Position numbers and translations under genes: made by a program. Source: Maricurvus nonylphenolicus (GTDB lineage Bacteria > Pseudomonadota > Gammaproteobacteria > Pseudomonadales > Cellvibrionaceae). From it: DNA of 64,000 bases. The stretch spans positions 2,294,001 to 2,358,000 of the forward strand of contig NZ_AP031498.1 in assembly GCF_042854845.1 (NCBI RefSeq), given 5' to 3'. Positions 16,659-25,395 of this stretch are shown piece by piece (positions within the stretch are counted from its first letter, which is position 1; each line of letters starts with the position of its first letter). The notes under the pieces were generated by a model. The model made no database searches and was not told the origin of the DNA. It worked only from the letters and a program-made list of their open reading frames with translations.

Positions 16659-18986
16659 ATGAGCAAGAAATTTACACGAAATATGATGGCTACTGCGGTT
16701 GCCTTGGCCGTCCAGGCTGGCGGTGGTTACTGTTTGGCAGAGACCGATGACAATAATTTTTCCCTGGAGGAGATTGTTGTAACGGCGCAGAAGCGTGAGC
16801 AATCTTTACAAGATGTACCTTCTACCGTAAATGCAATTCAGGGTGATGCCCTGACGGATATGAAGTTATTTAATTTCTCCGACCTTGAGCAGGTATCCCC
16901 AGGTTTGGAGCTGAAAACGATTGATGGTCGGGCCGGTTCCATTTCCTTGCGCGGTGTTGATTACAACCCCAATAGCGCTGCGGCAGCGGCAGTGGATGTG
17001 TACTGGAACGACGTGACGCTGGGCTCTAACGCCAGCGGCGGTGTGTTCCAGGAAATGTTTGACTTGGGCCGCGTTGAACTGCTGCGTGGTCCGCAGGGTA
17101 CCCTGCAGGGCCGTACTTCGCCTGCTGGCGCCATTGCCATTCATACCGCCAAGCCGGATATGGAAGAAATGGAAGGTTACGTGCGTACAACCTTTACGGG
17201 CAATGAAGGCAATAACACCCAGTTTGCTTCCAGTTTGCCCATTATTCCCGGTGAGCTGTCCATTCGCGTGGCCGGTGTTTATAACACCAGCGAAATGAAT
17301 GAAGTGAAGAACTACCTCGGTGGCGATGTGTCTGATACCGAAACCAGCGCTGGTCGTATTACCGTGGCATGGGAGCCAAGCGATAGCTTTGCCGCTGAGT
17401 TTACTTATCAGTATCTGGAGAGTGATCTCAACAACTACACCACGCTGACCGGTTCCTCCTCTTTGGGGCAGGGCCTACCTGATTTGGATGCCTCTGATCG
17501 TACCGGCATCGACGCAGTGCCGGACAATTTACATGGCCGCTATGAAAATATGGCGCTGAAACTGGATTGGGAAGTGCTGAATCATCAGGTGACGTTCTTG
17601 AGTGGTTACTCTGAAGTTAGTTCTGTGCGCACGTACGATAACGCCATGGGTAACTCTGATGATAGTGGGTTTACCCAGGCAGGGCCGCATCCAAAGACCG
17701 GGATTGCTGGATCACAGCTGAATGATCCGCAAGCCATGTTTGATCAAAACTACGCTTCCTCGCAGGAGCTGCGTATCGCCTCTGCGGATAATGAATTCTG
17801 GGATTATACCGTTGGTCTTTACTACGGTAATGAATCTGGCTTCTTTAACCGTCAGCAGATGCAGGCCATCGCGCATCCGCTGGTGGCTCCGCTAAATATT
17901 TACGCTGATACAGAAGTACGCTCTCCATTTAATATTCAGAGCTATGGCGCCTTTGCGCACAATATGTTCTATCTGACCGATCAGCTAACCGCGCAGGTAG
18001 GTGTTCGTTGGCAACGTCAGGAGCGCACGGTAGAAGGTTCTGTATTCCTTAATGAAGATCTGTCAGCCCTTCATCCTGCATTTCCTCAGGATGCGGAACT
18101 TAAGCAGTTAATTGCTGATGATCTGGAAACGGGTAACTCCGAAGCCTGGACGGGTTCAGTGAGTTTGCAGTACGCCTTTGCTGAACAGGATATTTCTGTC
18201 TACGCCAGTGCAGCAACCAGCTTCCGCCCGGGTGGTGTCAATGTGGCGGGTCAGGCCTTGAATGAGTTGACCGCTTATAACGAAGAAGATAGCTGGTCAC
18301 TGGAACTGGGCTTTAAATCCCAGTGGCTGGACAACCGTCTGCGGTTGAATGGTGCCGTTTTCCATCAGGACTACAGTGACTACATTGGCCGCTTTGCCAA
18401 CATTAATGTTAACGCTACCAGCAAACCTGCCAGTGTAACTTACAATGGCGATGCCACTATTCAAGGTGTGGAGCTGGATTTCGAATACCTGCTGACCGAG
18501 AGCTGGCGCATGGCCGGTGGTATGAGCTATGTCGAAGCTGAGTACAAGGACGGCGTGAAGGTTCCATCTAATGAAAGCGGAGCTGACTGTGATACCAGTG
18601 GCACTATGAATCTCTGTGATGCCAGCGGTTTGGAGCTGGGCTCCCAAGCGCCGTTTACCGCTTCACTCAGCAGTGACTACACCATCCCGATGGATGCCTT
18701 CGATGTCTATGTGACGGGGCTGTACAAGTTTACCGGTCGTCGCACGGATGCCGATGCACCTTCTGGCGATTTAGGTGGCTATGGCACCTTTGATCTGCAC
18801 GTGGGATTACGGGAGGCGGCAGCGTCTTGGGATGTTTCCCTGTTTGCTCGCAATCTGTTTAACAAAGAGGCGACCGATAGTATGGATCCTGAAACCAAGA
18901 CCTTCTCTGGTGTAGGGACCGGTTACTACAAGGCCAATGTTATCCCTCAGCGCGTAGTGGGTGTGTCAGGCACTTACCACTTCTAA
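16659..18986 (+). CDS. TonB-dependent outer-membrane receptor 1
   Basis: A 775-residue protein from the ATG at 16659, preceded by TTGGAGAG. A signal peptide (about 1-28, ending YCLA) is followed by a TonB-box-like LEEIVVTAQKREQSLQDVP, a plug domain (about 45-160, with VELLRGPQGTLQGRTSPAGA) and a 22-strand barrel ending in aromatic SGTYHF. It should import a bulky or scarce substrate across the outer membrane with TonB energy. It is a close paralogue of the receptor at 20685: the plug is almost identical and the extracellular loops differ. The locus has sulfatase homologues and DUF3604 enzymes rather than siderophore genes, so an organic nutrient is more likely than iron. It is convergent to regulator 2. 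Confidence 0.93.
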   Translation: MSKKFTRNMMATAVALAVQAGGGYCLAETDDNNFSLEEIVVTAQKREQSLQDVPSTVNAIQGDALTDMKLFNFSDLEQVSPGLELKTIDGRAGSISLRGVDYNPNSAAAAAVDVYWNDVTLGSNASGGVFQEMFDLGRVELLRGPQGTLQGRTSPAGAIAIHTAKPDMEEMEGYVRTTFTGNEGNNTQFASSLPIIPGELSIRVAGVYNTSEMNEVKNYLGGDVSDTETSAGRITVAWEPSDSFAAEFTYQYLESDLNNYTTLTGSSSLGQGLPDLDASDRTGIDAVPDNLHGRYENMALKLDWEVLNHQVTFLSGYSEVSSVRTYDNAMGNSDDSGFTQAGPHPKTGIAGSQLNDPQAMFDQNYASSQELRIASADNEFWDYTVGLYYGNESGFFNRQQMQAIAHPLVAPLNIYADTEVRSPFNIQSYGAFAHNMFYLTDQLTAQVGVRWQRQERTVEGSVFLNEDLSALHPAFPQDAELKQLIADDLETGNSEAWTGSVSLQYAFAEQDISVYASAATSFRPGGVNVAGQALNELTAYNEEDSWSLELGFKSQWLDNRLRLNGAVFHQDYSDYIGRFANINVNATSKPASVTYNGDATIQGVELDFEYLLTESWRMAGGMSYVEAEYKDGVKVPSNESGADCDTSGTMNLCDASGLELGSQAPFTASLSSDYTIPMDAFDVYVTGLYKFTGRRTDADAPSGDLGGYGTFDLHVGLREAAASWDVSLFARNLFNKEATDSMDPETKTFSGVGTGYYKANVIPQRVVGVSGTYHF

Positions 18987-18999
18987 TCAGCGCTAGTCT

Positions 19000-19023
19000 T
19001 TGCCCCTCCAGTGTGGGGGGCAA
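19000..19023. terminator. GC-rich hairpin between convergent genes
   Basis: TTGCCCCTCC pairs with GGGGGGCAA across a short loop, with one mismatch, just after receptor 1 and before the stop of regulator 2. It lacks a clear T run on either strand, so bidirectional terminator function is likely but unproven. Confidence 0.5.
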
Positions 19024-19024
19024 G

Positions 19025-20296
19025 CTATGACAGCGATTTCTTAAATTGTGTAGGTGTCATCTGGGTGGCCTTCTTAAAGGCATCATAGAATGAAGACTTG
19101 GATTTAAAGCCTACCTCAACCGCCAGCTCCACGATGGGCATATTTTGTGTTTCCGGCTGACTCATTAAGTCCTTGGCCATTTGAATGCGGTAGTTATTCA
19201 CGAAGCTAAAGAAGTTCTGATTCATCTGGCTGTTAATGACTTGGGAAACCTGGTGGGCTGTCAGGCCCGTATGCTTGGCCAGGTCCAGCAGGGTCAGTTC
19301 GCAATCCAGATAGAGTTGTTCTTCCTGCATCTTCTCCATTAACAGGATCTTGAAAGCTTGGGCGTCTTCAAGGCTTAGGCCAGAGCGCTCATATTTGGTG
19401 GTTTCTTGGGGGGCAGGGGGGGCAGATCCGCTTTCGGTAACTTTCTTTTCTTCAGTTTCAACTGAATCAGGTGAGGGTTTGGGCGATTCTTCTCCATCCA
19501 ACGTTGCGGCTGAAATACCTCGAATAAGGCTTGGCTGGAAAATGGCTGCCATGGCTATGACATAAATCAGCAAGACTTGCAGGATTGATGGGGCACTGGG
19601 CGTTAGAGCATTTACGTCAAAGTGGCCGACCAGCAGGAGTTGTGAGCGGTTAAAGACCACAAAAACCAACAGGAACAGCAGGCACATAAGGGTTAGCTGG
19701 CCTAGCCATTTGAGATTCATCTTCTCCAGAGAAGAGAAGTGGCGCTGCAGCAGCTGGTTGTGATTACGGATCTGGCGTAAAACCAGAATACAGTAGGTGC
19801 CAAAATGCAGGGCGAAGAAGCTGCCCTGAAGATGCAGATCAATCCAGTGGCGCCAGAACGAGGGGATGGCATTGGCTACCGCAGGGATGAGCTGGATATC
19901 TTCACGCTGACTCCACAGGTATGACAGGAGGTTGCGTTGGTGTTCTTCAGGGATGGTGTGGAATTTCCAGGTGCTGGTGAGCATGAAAACCGTTGGCAGA
20001 AAATGTAACGCATGGCTCCAATTCACAGATCTGCTGGTCAGGCTATAGGCGTACAAGTACAGCAGGGGGCCCCAGGCAAAGTCCAGCGGCGGGATTAGTA
20101 GCCCGAAGGATGGGTGTTCAAGATAGAAGCCAATACGAATCAACCAGCTTTGCAGTAAGTTCAGGCCCATCACCACCACAAGGCCGGCCATAAAGGCATT
20201 CGCCAGGCGATTTCCGCTCCGGATAAACAGCAGTAGGCCCGCCAATAAAATGCTCTGCAGAACGCCGAAGCCGTATAAGAAACCGATTAAATCCAT
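19025..20296 (-). CDS. Membrane-integrated AraC-type regulator 2
   Basis: A 423-residue paralogue of regulator 1, beginning MDLIGFLYGFGVLQSILLAG. It has about seven membrane segments (1-235), a charged linker (about 250-290) and a C-terminal AraC domain with LLDLAKHTGLTAHQVSQVIN and PIVELAVEVGFKSKSSFYDAFK. The DNA-binding domain is closer to regulator 3 than to regulator 1, while the linker is unalignable, as expected for a tether. The gene is convergent to TonB receptor 1 and divergent from TonB receptor 2 across 388 bp that contain several CGGAC/GTCCG motifs. It probably controls one or both receptors. The ligand and sensing mechanism are unknown. Confidence 0.88.
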   Translation of the reverse strand: MDLIGFLYGFGVLQSILLAGLLLFIRSGNRLANAFMAGLVVVMGLNLLQSWLIRIGFYLEHPSFGLLIPPLDFAWGPLLYLYAYSLTSRSVNWSHALHFLPTVFMLTSTWKFHTIPEEHQRNLLSYLWSQREDIQLIPAVANAIPSFWRHWIDLHLQGSFFALHFGTYCILVLRQIRNHNQLLQRHFSSLEKMNLKWLGQLTLMCLLFLLVFVVFNRSQLLLVGHFDVNALTPSAPSILQVLLIYVIAMAAIFQPSLIRGISAATLDGEESPKPSPDSVETEEKKVTESGSAPPAPQETTKYERSGLSLEDAQAFKILLMEKMQEEQLYLDCELTLLDLAKHTGLTAHQVSQVINSQMNQNFFSFVNNYRIQMAKDLMSQPETQNMPIVELAVEVGFKSKSSFYDAFKKATQMTPTQFKKSLS

Positions 20297-20360
20297 ACCG
20301 TTAATCTTATGCCAAAAAGTCTGGTCCTGCTCGATAGTAACACCGGCTTAGGGCATAAGT

Positions 20361-20486
20361 TAAGCGTCCGTCGAAGCTGTTTCCCGTCTGCCGATCCGTC
20401 CGGATATAGCGGCAAGACCCTGTTGCCGGGCCTTCTGGACGCGAATCCGAACTTTTTTCGTTCGGAAACATAGGGGCGGACGCTTA
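20361..20486. promoter_or_regulatory. Candidate operator cluster upstream of TonB receptor 2
   Basis: The 388-bp divergent region 20297-20684 has no gene. It contains TAAGCGTCCG (20361-20370) and its exact inverted partner CGGACGCTTA (20477-20486). Between them are GTCCG at 20398-20402 and a local dyad TCCGAAC / GTTCGGA (20446-20452, 20460-20466). Part of that dyad overlaps the 13-mer shared with receptor 1. Looping between the distant half-sites is possible but inferred. Confidence 0.5.
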
Positions 20487-20684
20487 GGTTTGGGAACCGG
20501 AGTAGTTTTGGATTCGCAGTCGCTGCTTTTAGATGCGTTGCTGCTGCAGATAGCGGTAATGGAGAGGATTAATCAAGGGTAAAACAAGTCCAGGTCTTTT
20601 CACGGAAGGCTGGAGTTAACCATAAATCCCTTTGGTTGTTATCAGACCCGCCTGCAGCTAAAACTACAATAATTGGAGAGTCTT

Positions 20685-23033
20685 ATGAGCAAGACATTTA
20701 CCCGAAACCTGACCGCTGTAGCGGTTGCTGTTGCTGTGCAGACCATGAGTGGGTATAGCCTGGCAGAAGCGGGAGAAGAAACCTTTTCACTTGAAGAAAT
20801 CATTGTAACGGCACAGAAACGTGAGCAGTCGCTTCAGGATGTGCCTTCGACAGTGAATGCGATTCAGGGCGATGCCCTAACTGATAAAAAACTGTTCAAT
20901 TTCACTGACCTTGAGCAGGTGTCTCCAGGTCTTGAGTTGCGTTCCATCGATGGCCGTGCAGGCTCGATTGCCTTGCGTGGGGTCGACTTTAACCCCAATT
21001 CAGGGGCATCCGCCGCAGTTGATGTGTATTGGAATGACGTGACGCTTGGCACCAATGCCAGTGGTGGCGTATTCCAGGAGATGTTTGACTTGGGTCGAGT
21101 GGAGTTGTTGCGTGGTCCACAGGGTACTCTGCAAGGCCGTACCTCACCAGCGGGTGCTGTCGCCATCCATACCGCCAAGCCGGATATGGAAGAAGTTGAG
21201 GGCTACGTTCGTACCACCTTTACCGACAACAGTGGTACTAACACCCAATTTGCCTCCAGTTTACCGATTATTCCCGGTGAGTTATCTGTTCGTGTCGCCG
21301 GTGTTTATAGCGACAGCGAATTAAGTGAAGTTAAGAACTATGTTGACGGTGATGTCAGCGATACCCAAACCAAAGCGGGCCGTATCAGCGTTGCTTGGCA
21401 GCCTAGTGATGAGTTTGCTGCTGAATTTGTTTATCAATATGTTGAGAACGATTTAAGTAACTATTCGGTATTGACCGGTACGTCTACTTTAGGCCAAGGC
21501 CTGCCAACCCTTAGTGGTTCCGATCTGGAAGCCATTCAAACCCAGGCTGATGTCTACAATGGTCGCTTCGAAAATGTTTCCCTGAAGTTGGATTGGGAAG
21601 TATTGGGGCATCAGGTGACGTTTGTCAGCGGTTATTCAGAAGTAAGCTCTGTTCGTGACTTTGATAACGCTTTAGGTAATACCAAGATTGGTTTTGATGA
21701 CCATCCTGTACTTACAGCGCTGTACCCACAAATCGGTCTAACCGGTACCCAGTTAAATAACCCTCAACGTATGCTGGACCAAAACTACGCTTCGTCCCAG
21801 GAACTTCGTATCGCCTCAATGGATAACGAGTTTTGGGACTACACCGTAGGTGTTTATTATGGCAATGAGTCCGGTTTCTACAACAATGAATTTATGCGTG
21901 AGCAATTCTTTGGTCCCGCTTCTTTATACTTTGATACCGTGGCAAGTGCTCCATTTGATATCCAAAGCTACGGTGCCTTTGCCCACAATATCTTCTATTT
22001 AAATGATCAGTGGACTGCCCAGGTTGGTATTCGCTGGCAGCGCCAGGAACGAACGGTTGAGAGCTCCTTGTATGCGGCTGAAGATACAACCGCGCCAAAT
22101 CCAGCGCTCGTGTTTTCTGAAGGCGATGAATTGGCCCAGCTGATTCCTGATGATCTTGAGTCTTTAAACTCTGAAGCCTGGACCGGGTCAGTAAGCTTAC
22201 AGTATGCCTTTGCCGACTACGATGCATCTGCTTATGTCAGTGCTGCAACCAGCTTCCGTCCCGGTGGGGCAACGGTTTCTAACAAAGACCTGGGAGAGCT
22301 CACTGAGTATAACGAAGAAGATAGCTGGTCACTGGAAGTGGGTGTTAAATCCAGCTGGCTGGATAACCGTTTACGCTTAAACAGTGCAATCTTCTATCAG
22401 GACTACAGCGATTATATTGGTCGAGCTAATCGCGTTAGTCTAAACCCTGCTTCAGCTGCAAATGGTGGTGAAGGGTCGATTACCACCAATGGCGATGCAA
22501 CGGTCCAGGGGGTAGAAGTTGATTTCGAATACCTCATGGCAGAGAACTGGCATATTGCTGGTGGTGTTAGCTATGTTGAAGCTGAGTATAAAGATGGTGT
22601 GACTCTGCCGAGTAATGATTGTGCCTTTGTAGGTACAGAAACCGCAGCTATGTGTGACGTTGGAGGTCTGGAATTAGGTACGCAGGCTCCATTTACTGCT
22701 TCCCTTAGCACTGATTACACCATCCCAATGGATGCCTTTGAAATCTATATGTTAGGTCTGTACAAGTTTACAGGACGACGTACTGATACCGATGCACCTT
22801 CCGGTGATCTGGGCGGTTATGGCACCTTTGATCTGCATTTAGGATTAAGAGAGGCTTCGGCGACGTGGGATGTTTCCTTGTTTGTGCGCAATCTCTTCGA
22901 CAAGGAAGCAACAGACAATCTGCAGCCAGAATCTAAAACATTTGGTCGAGCTCCAATTGAAACCACGGGTTATTTGAAAACGGGGCAGATTGCTCCAAGA
23001 CTCATTGGCCTTTCTGCAACCTACAACTTCTAA
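20685..23033 (+). CDS. TonB-dependent outer-membrane receptor 2
   Basis: A 782-residue receptor from the ATG at 20685, with TTGGAGAG upstream exactly as in receptor 1. The order is signal peptide (ending YSLA near 28), TonB-box region with LEEIIVTAQKREQSLQDVP, plug (FDLGRVELLRGPQGTLQGR) and barrel ending in SATYNF. Identity with receptor 1 is very high in the plug and in periplasmic turns such as NEEDSWSLE and SGDLGGYGTFDLH, and low in several loops (for example around 360-380 and 540-560). That pattern suggests duplication followed by change of ligand specificity. A terminator follows; the PPIase gene begins 113 bp later. Confidence 0.93.
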   Translation: MSKTFTRNLTAVAVAVAVQTMSGYSLAEAGEETFSLEEIIVTAQKREQSLQDVPSTVNAIQGDALTDKKLFNFTDLEQVSPGLELRSIDGRAGSIALRGVDFNPNSGASAAVDVYWNDVTLGTNASGGVFQEMFDLGRVELLRGPQGTLQGRTSPAGAVAIHTAKPDMEEVEGYVRTTFTDNSGTNTQFASSLPIIPGELSVRVAGVYSDSELSEVKNYVDGDVSDTQTKAGRISVAWQPSDEFAAEFVYQYVENDLSNYSVLTGTSTLGQGLPTLSGSDLEAIQTQADVYNGRFENVSLKLDWEVLGHQVTFVSGYSEVSSVRDFDNALGNTKIGFDDHPVLTALYPQIGLTGTQLNNPQRMLDQNYASSQELRIASMDNEFWDYTVGVYYGNESGFYNNEFMREQFFGPASLYFDTVASAPFDIQSYGAFAHNIFYLNDQWTAQVGIRWQRQERTVESSLYAAEDTTAPNPALVFSEGDELAQLIPDDLESLNSEAWTGSVSLQYAFADYDASAYVSAATSFRPGGATVSNKDLGELTEYNEEDSWSLEVGVKSSWLDNRLRLNSAIFYQDYSDYIGRANRVSLNPASAANGGEGSITTNGDATVQGVEVDFEYLMAENWHIAGGVSYVEAEYKDGVTLPSNDCAFVGTETAAMCDVGGLELGTQAPFTASLSTDYTIPMDAFEIYMLGLYKFTGRRTDTDAPSGDLGGYGTFDLHLGLREASATWDVSLFVRNLFDKEATDNLQPESKTFGRAPIETTGYLKTGQIAPRLIGLSATYNF

Positions 23034-23046
23034 CTCTCAACCTTTA

Positions 23047-23074
23047 GGCCCCACGTATGTGGGGCCCTTTTTTT
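23047..23074 (+). terminator. Rho-independent terminator after TonB receptor 2
   Basis: GGCCCCAC pairs with GTGGGGCC around GTAT (23047-23066), followed by C and seven T residues. Read-through into the PPIase gene may be partial, because no strong promoter is obvious in the remaining 72 bp. Confidence 0.88.
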
Positions 23075-23146
23075 ATTGATTATTGGAAATACAGTTTTAA
23101 ACGATTATCTTAAGGATAAGACGGTTTTAGATTCCGCGAGGTAAGC

Positions 23147-24025
23147 ATGTCCGTTAACGAAATACGATCTGAAGATTCCCTTTCCGTTCGCTGGTTAATT
23201 GGTGGATTAATTTTAGGGTTGTTAGCGGCACTCTACAGTGTATTGCTGCCAGAGCAATGGCAAACCAACAATATGCAGGTAGTGGCGGAAGTGAATGGCA
23301 CCCTCATTACTCGCGAAAAATACCTCAATCATCTACAAGCCTTAGCGTCCGATAAAAAAGATGCGATAACAGCAGACGATGCGGAGTATGTGCTGCAGCG
23401 TATTATCGAAGAAGAATTATTAGTACAGCGGGGCTTGGAAGTCGGCTTGATCGACAGCGACAAACGTACCCGTTCAGCCATGGTCAATGCCATGATCGGT
23501 ATGACCACGGCAAGTGCAGAGGCGACTCCGCCCTCAGAATCAGATTTAACAGATTTCTTTAACGAGCATATCGATTACTTCACTCCTACCTCTCGAATTC
23601 ATGTCAGTGTGATTAACCTTACAGGCGATGATGCCGGTAAACATGCAGAGCAGGCCGTTAAACGCCTGCGTAAAGGTGAAGACTTTACCGTGGTGAGGCA
23701 GGCATTGGGCTCACCGGTGGCGTTAAGTGTGCCAGAGAATTTATTGCCACCAACCAAGCTTCGGGAGTACCTTGGGCCAAGCCTGGTGCAAACACTACAG
23801 CATCAGTCCGTTGGTTATATTTCTGCGGCTATGCCTTACGGTAACGGCTTTAGAATCATCAAGTTGGTTGATAAGGAAGTAGGGCAAGCTCCCGCTATGG
23901 TCACCGTTAGGGAGCAAGTGGAAGCTGAGTATGTACGTCGTCTGGGTGATCAGACCCTGCGTGAATACCTGGCTTGGTTAAAGGATCGTGCCGATATTCA
24001 ATACCCCTCTGAATTACCACTGTAA
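23147..24025 (+). CDS. Parvulin/SurA-like peptidyl-prolyl isomerase family protein, membrane-anchored
   Basis: A 292-residue protein with one N-terminal transmembrane helix (WLIGGLILGLLAALYSVLL, about 19-37) and a periplasmic body. It has a SurA-type N-terminal chaperone pattern (VVAEVNGTLITREKYLNHL; YVLQRIIEEELLVQRGLEVGL) and a parvulin-like C-terminal domain (HVSVINLTGDDAGKHAEQAVKRL; YISAAMPYGNGFRIIKLVD). The parvulin core looks degenerate, so chaperone function may dominate over isomerase activity. It probably helps fold the TonB receptor upstream or the HupE-like membrane protein immediately downstream, whose ribosome site lies at its stop codon. Confidence 0.75.
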   Translation: MSVNEIRSEDSLSVRWLIGGLILGLLAALYSVLLPEQWQTNNMQVVAEVNGTLITREKYLNHLQALASDKKDAITADDAEYVLQRIIEEELLVQRGLEVGLIDSDKRTRSAMVNAMIGMTTASAEATPPSESDLTDFFNEHIDYFTPTSRIHVSVINLTGDDAGKHAEQAVKRLRKGEDFTVVRQALGSPVALSVPENLLPPTKLREYLGPSLVQTLQHQSVGYISAAMPYGNGFRIIKLVDKEVGQAPAMVTVREQVEAEYVRRLGDQTLREYLAWLKDRADIQYPSELPL

Positions 24026-24035
24026 GGAGGGGCAT

Positions 24036-25268
24036 ATGCAGCGGCTATTTTTTCTCTTTGCGTTATTGCTGTTTACAGCTAACGGTTTGGCCCATAACCG
24101 CAGTGAGTCCTTTTCGGAATGGAGCTGGAACGCTAAGGATACGTCTACAACTGTCAGCTTTAGTTTTAGCGTATTACAGCGTGAGGCCACACGGATTCCA
24201 TATGAATCTGATAGCGCACCAGAGTTAACTGCACTATTAGTGGAGCATCTGTCGCAAACTCTATCGATTAGCTTGGATAATCAATCCTGTTCCGTGGCAA
24301 AGCCGGTAACGGCTTTACCTTCTCGTGAAGGGTTTCTACGTGCCGAGGGGAGTTTTTCTTGTCAGGTGGCAAATAGTGAAGCCGCTCCAACTATCAAACT
24401 CGATAGTTTTTTCGATCTGCTGGCTACTCACACCCATTACGCTAAAGCCCGGCATGATGGCGAGGTGGCAGAGTTTCTCTTTACCCAAAGTCTTCGCGAG
24501 CAAACCTTCGAGTTAAATAATGATAGCGCTGAGGCCTCGCTAAGCCAGTGGCAAGCGTTTAGCCAATATCTGTGGATCGGGGCAGAGCATATCCTCGGTG
24601 GTATTGACCATTTGGCCTTTGTTTTTGCGTTGATTTTGTTGGCTGCAGGGTGGCGGGAAATGGCCTGGTTAATTACAGGTTTCACGCTGGGTCATTCTAT
24701 AAGCTTGGTTTTGGCTGTGTTACAGCTGGCAAAACCCAATGGGATCATGGTAGAAGCTTTGATTGGCTTTACTATCGTTTTAGTCGTTGTTGAGGCCATC
24801 GGTGAGCGTAGTGATAAATTAAAACTACTTGCGCCAGGATTTGTGGCAGCCGGTATCGTTATGGCTTTCCTGTTGCTGCTTGTTAAACATGACGCAGGTC
24901 AGCTGCTGGTTGGCTCAATTGGGATAGCGATATTCTCCTATTGTTACTTACGGGTGGTCGCCGTTAGTGAAGTACGGGCGCGCTGGCGCCTATTGGTTAC
25001 CTCGGTATTTGGCCTAATTCATGGATTTGGTTTTGCCGGAGGATTGCTGGAAACCGGGTTCCCTGCAGATCAATTAGCCTTTGTACTGCTTGGCTTTAAC
25101 TTAGGTGTGGAGCTTGGGCAATTGTTGGTTTTATGCTTAGTACTGTCTGGCTTGTATTTTGCTCAGCAAAAGGCTTCAGATAGATTTCGAGTTACGGCTG
25201 TCAATCTGGTGGCCGCGAGCTTAAGTGGTTTGGGCTGTTTTTGGTTTGTATCGCGCTTATTGTCTTAA
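24036..25268 (+). CDS. HupE/UreJ family membrane protein
   Basis: A 410-residue protein from the ATG at 24036, directly after a strong AAGGAGGGG; the frame continues upstream into the PPIase gene but that start is unlikely. A signal peptide (LFFLFALLLFTANGLA) and a ~150-residue periplasmic domain precede six or seven membrane helices. The HupE/UreJ signature is clear: EHILGGIDHLAFVFALILL, GFTLGHSISLVLAV and FGLIHGFGFAGGLLETG, with conserved His and Asp in helices. Family members are linked to nickel or cobalt handling, but many lie far from hydrogenase or urease genes, as here. It is coupled to the PPIase gene (10 bp gap). The role in this locus is unknown. Confidence 0.85.
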   Translation: MQRLFFLFALLLFTANGLAHNRSESFSEWSWNAKDTSTTVSFSFSVLQREATRIPYESDSAPELTALLVEHLSQTLSISLDNQSCSVAKPVTALPSREGFLRAEGSFSCQVANSEAAPTIKLDSFFDLLATHTHYAKARHDGEVAEFLFTQSLREQTFELNNDSAEASLSQWQAFSQYLWIGAEHILGGIDHLAFVFALILLAAGWREMAWLITGFTLGHSISLVLAVLQLAKPNGIMVEALIGFTIVLVVVEAIGERSDKLKLLAPGFVAAGIVMAFLLLLVKHDAGQLLVGSIGIAIFSYCYLRVVAVSEVRARWRLLVTSVFGLIHGFGFAGGLLETGFPADQLAFVLLGFNLGVELGQLLVLCLVLSGLYFAQQKASDRFRVTAVNLVAASLSGLGCFWFVSRLLS

Positions 25269-25276
25269 GAGAGGGA

Positions 25277-25336
25277 GTTCGGACTCCTGACTTATCGGGT
25301 ATTTACTCTTTATGAGTCCGACCAAGCCGGTCGGAC
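25277..25336. promoter_or_regulatory. Candidate operators upstream of sulfatase
   Basis: In the 127-bp gap before the sulfatase, GTTCGGACTC lies at 25277-25286. A perfect 8-bp inverted repeat GTCCGACC-N5-GGTCGGAC covers 25316-25336. Both carry the CGGAC core shared across the locus, suggesting that the sulfatase is regulated with it. Confidence 0.5.
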
Positions 25337-25395
25337 GCCTAGTCCTCTTAATAGGCGTAAGCTGTTGGATAACTGAGAAACTGCCGAGGTTATTA

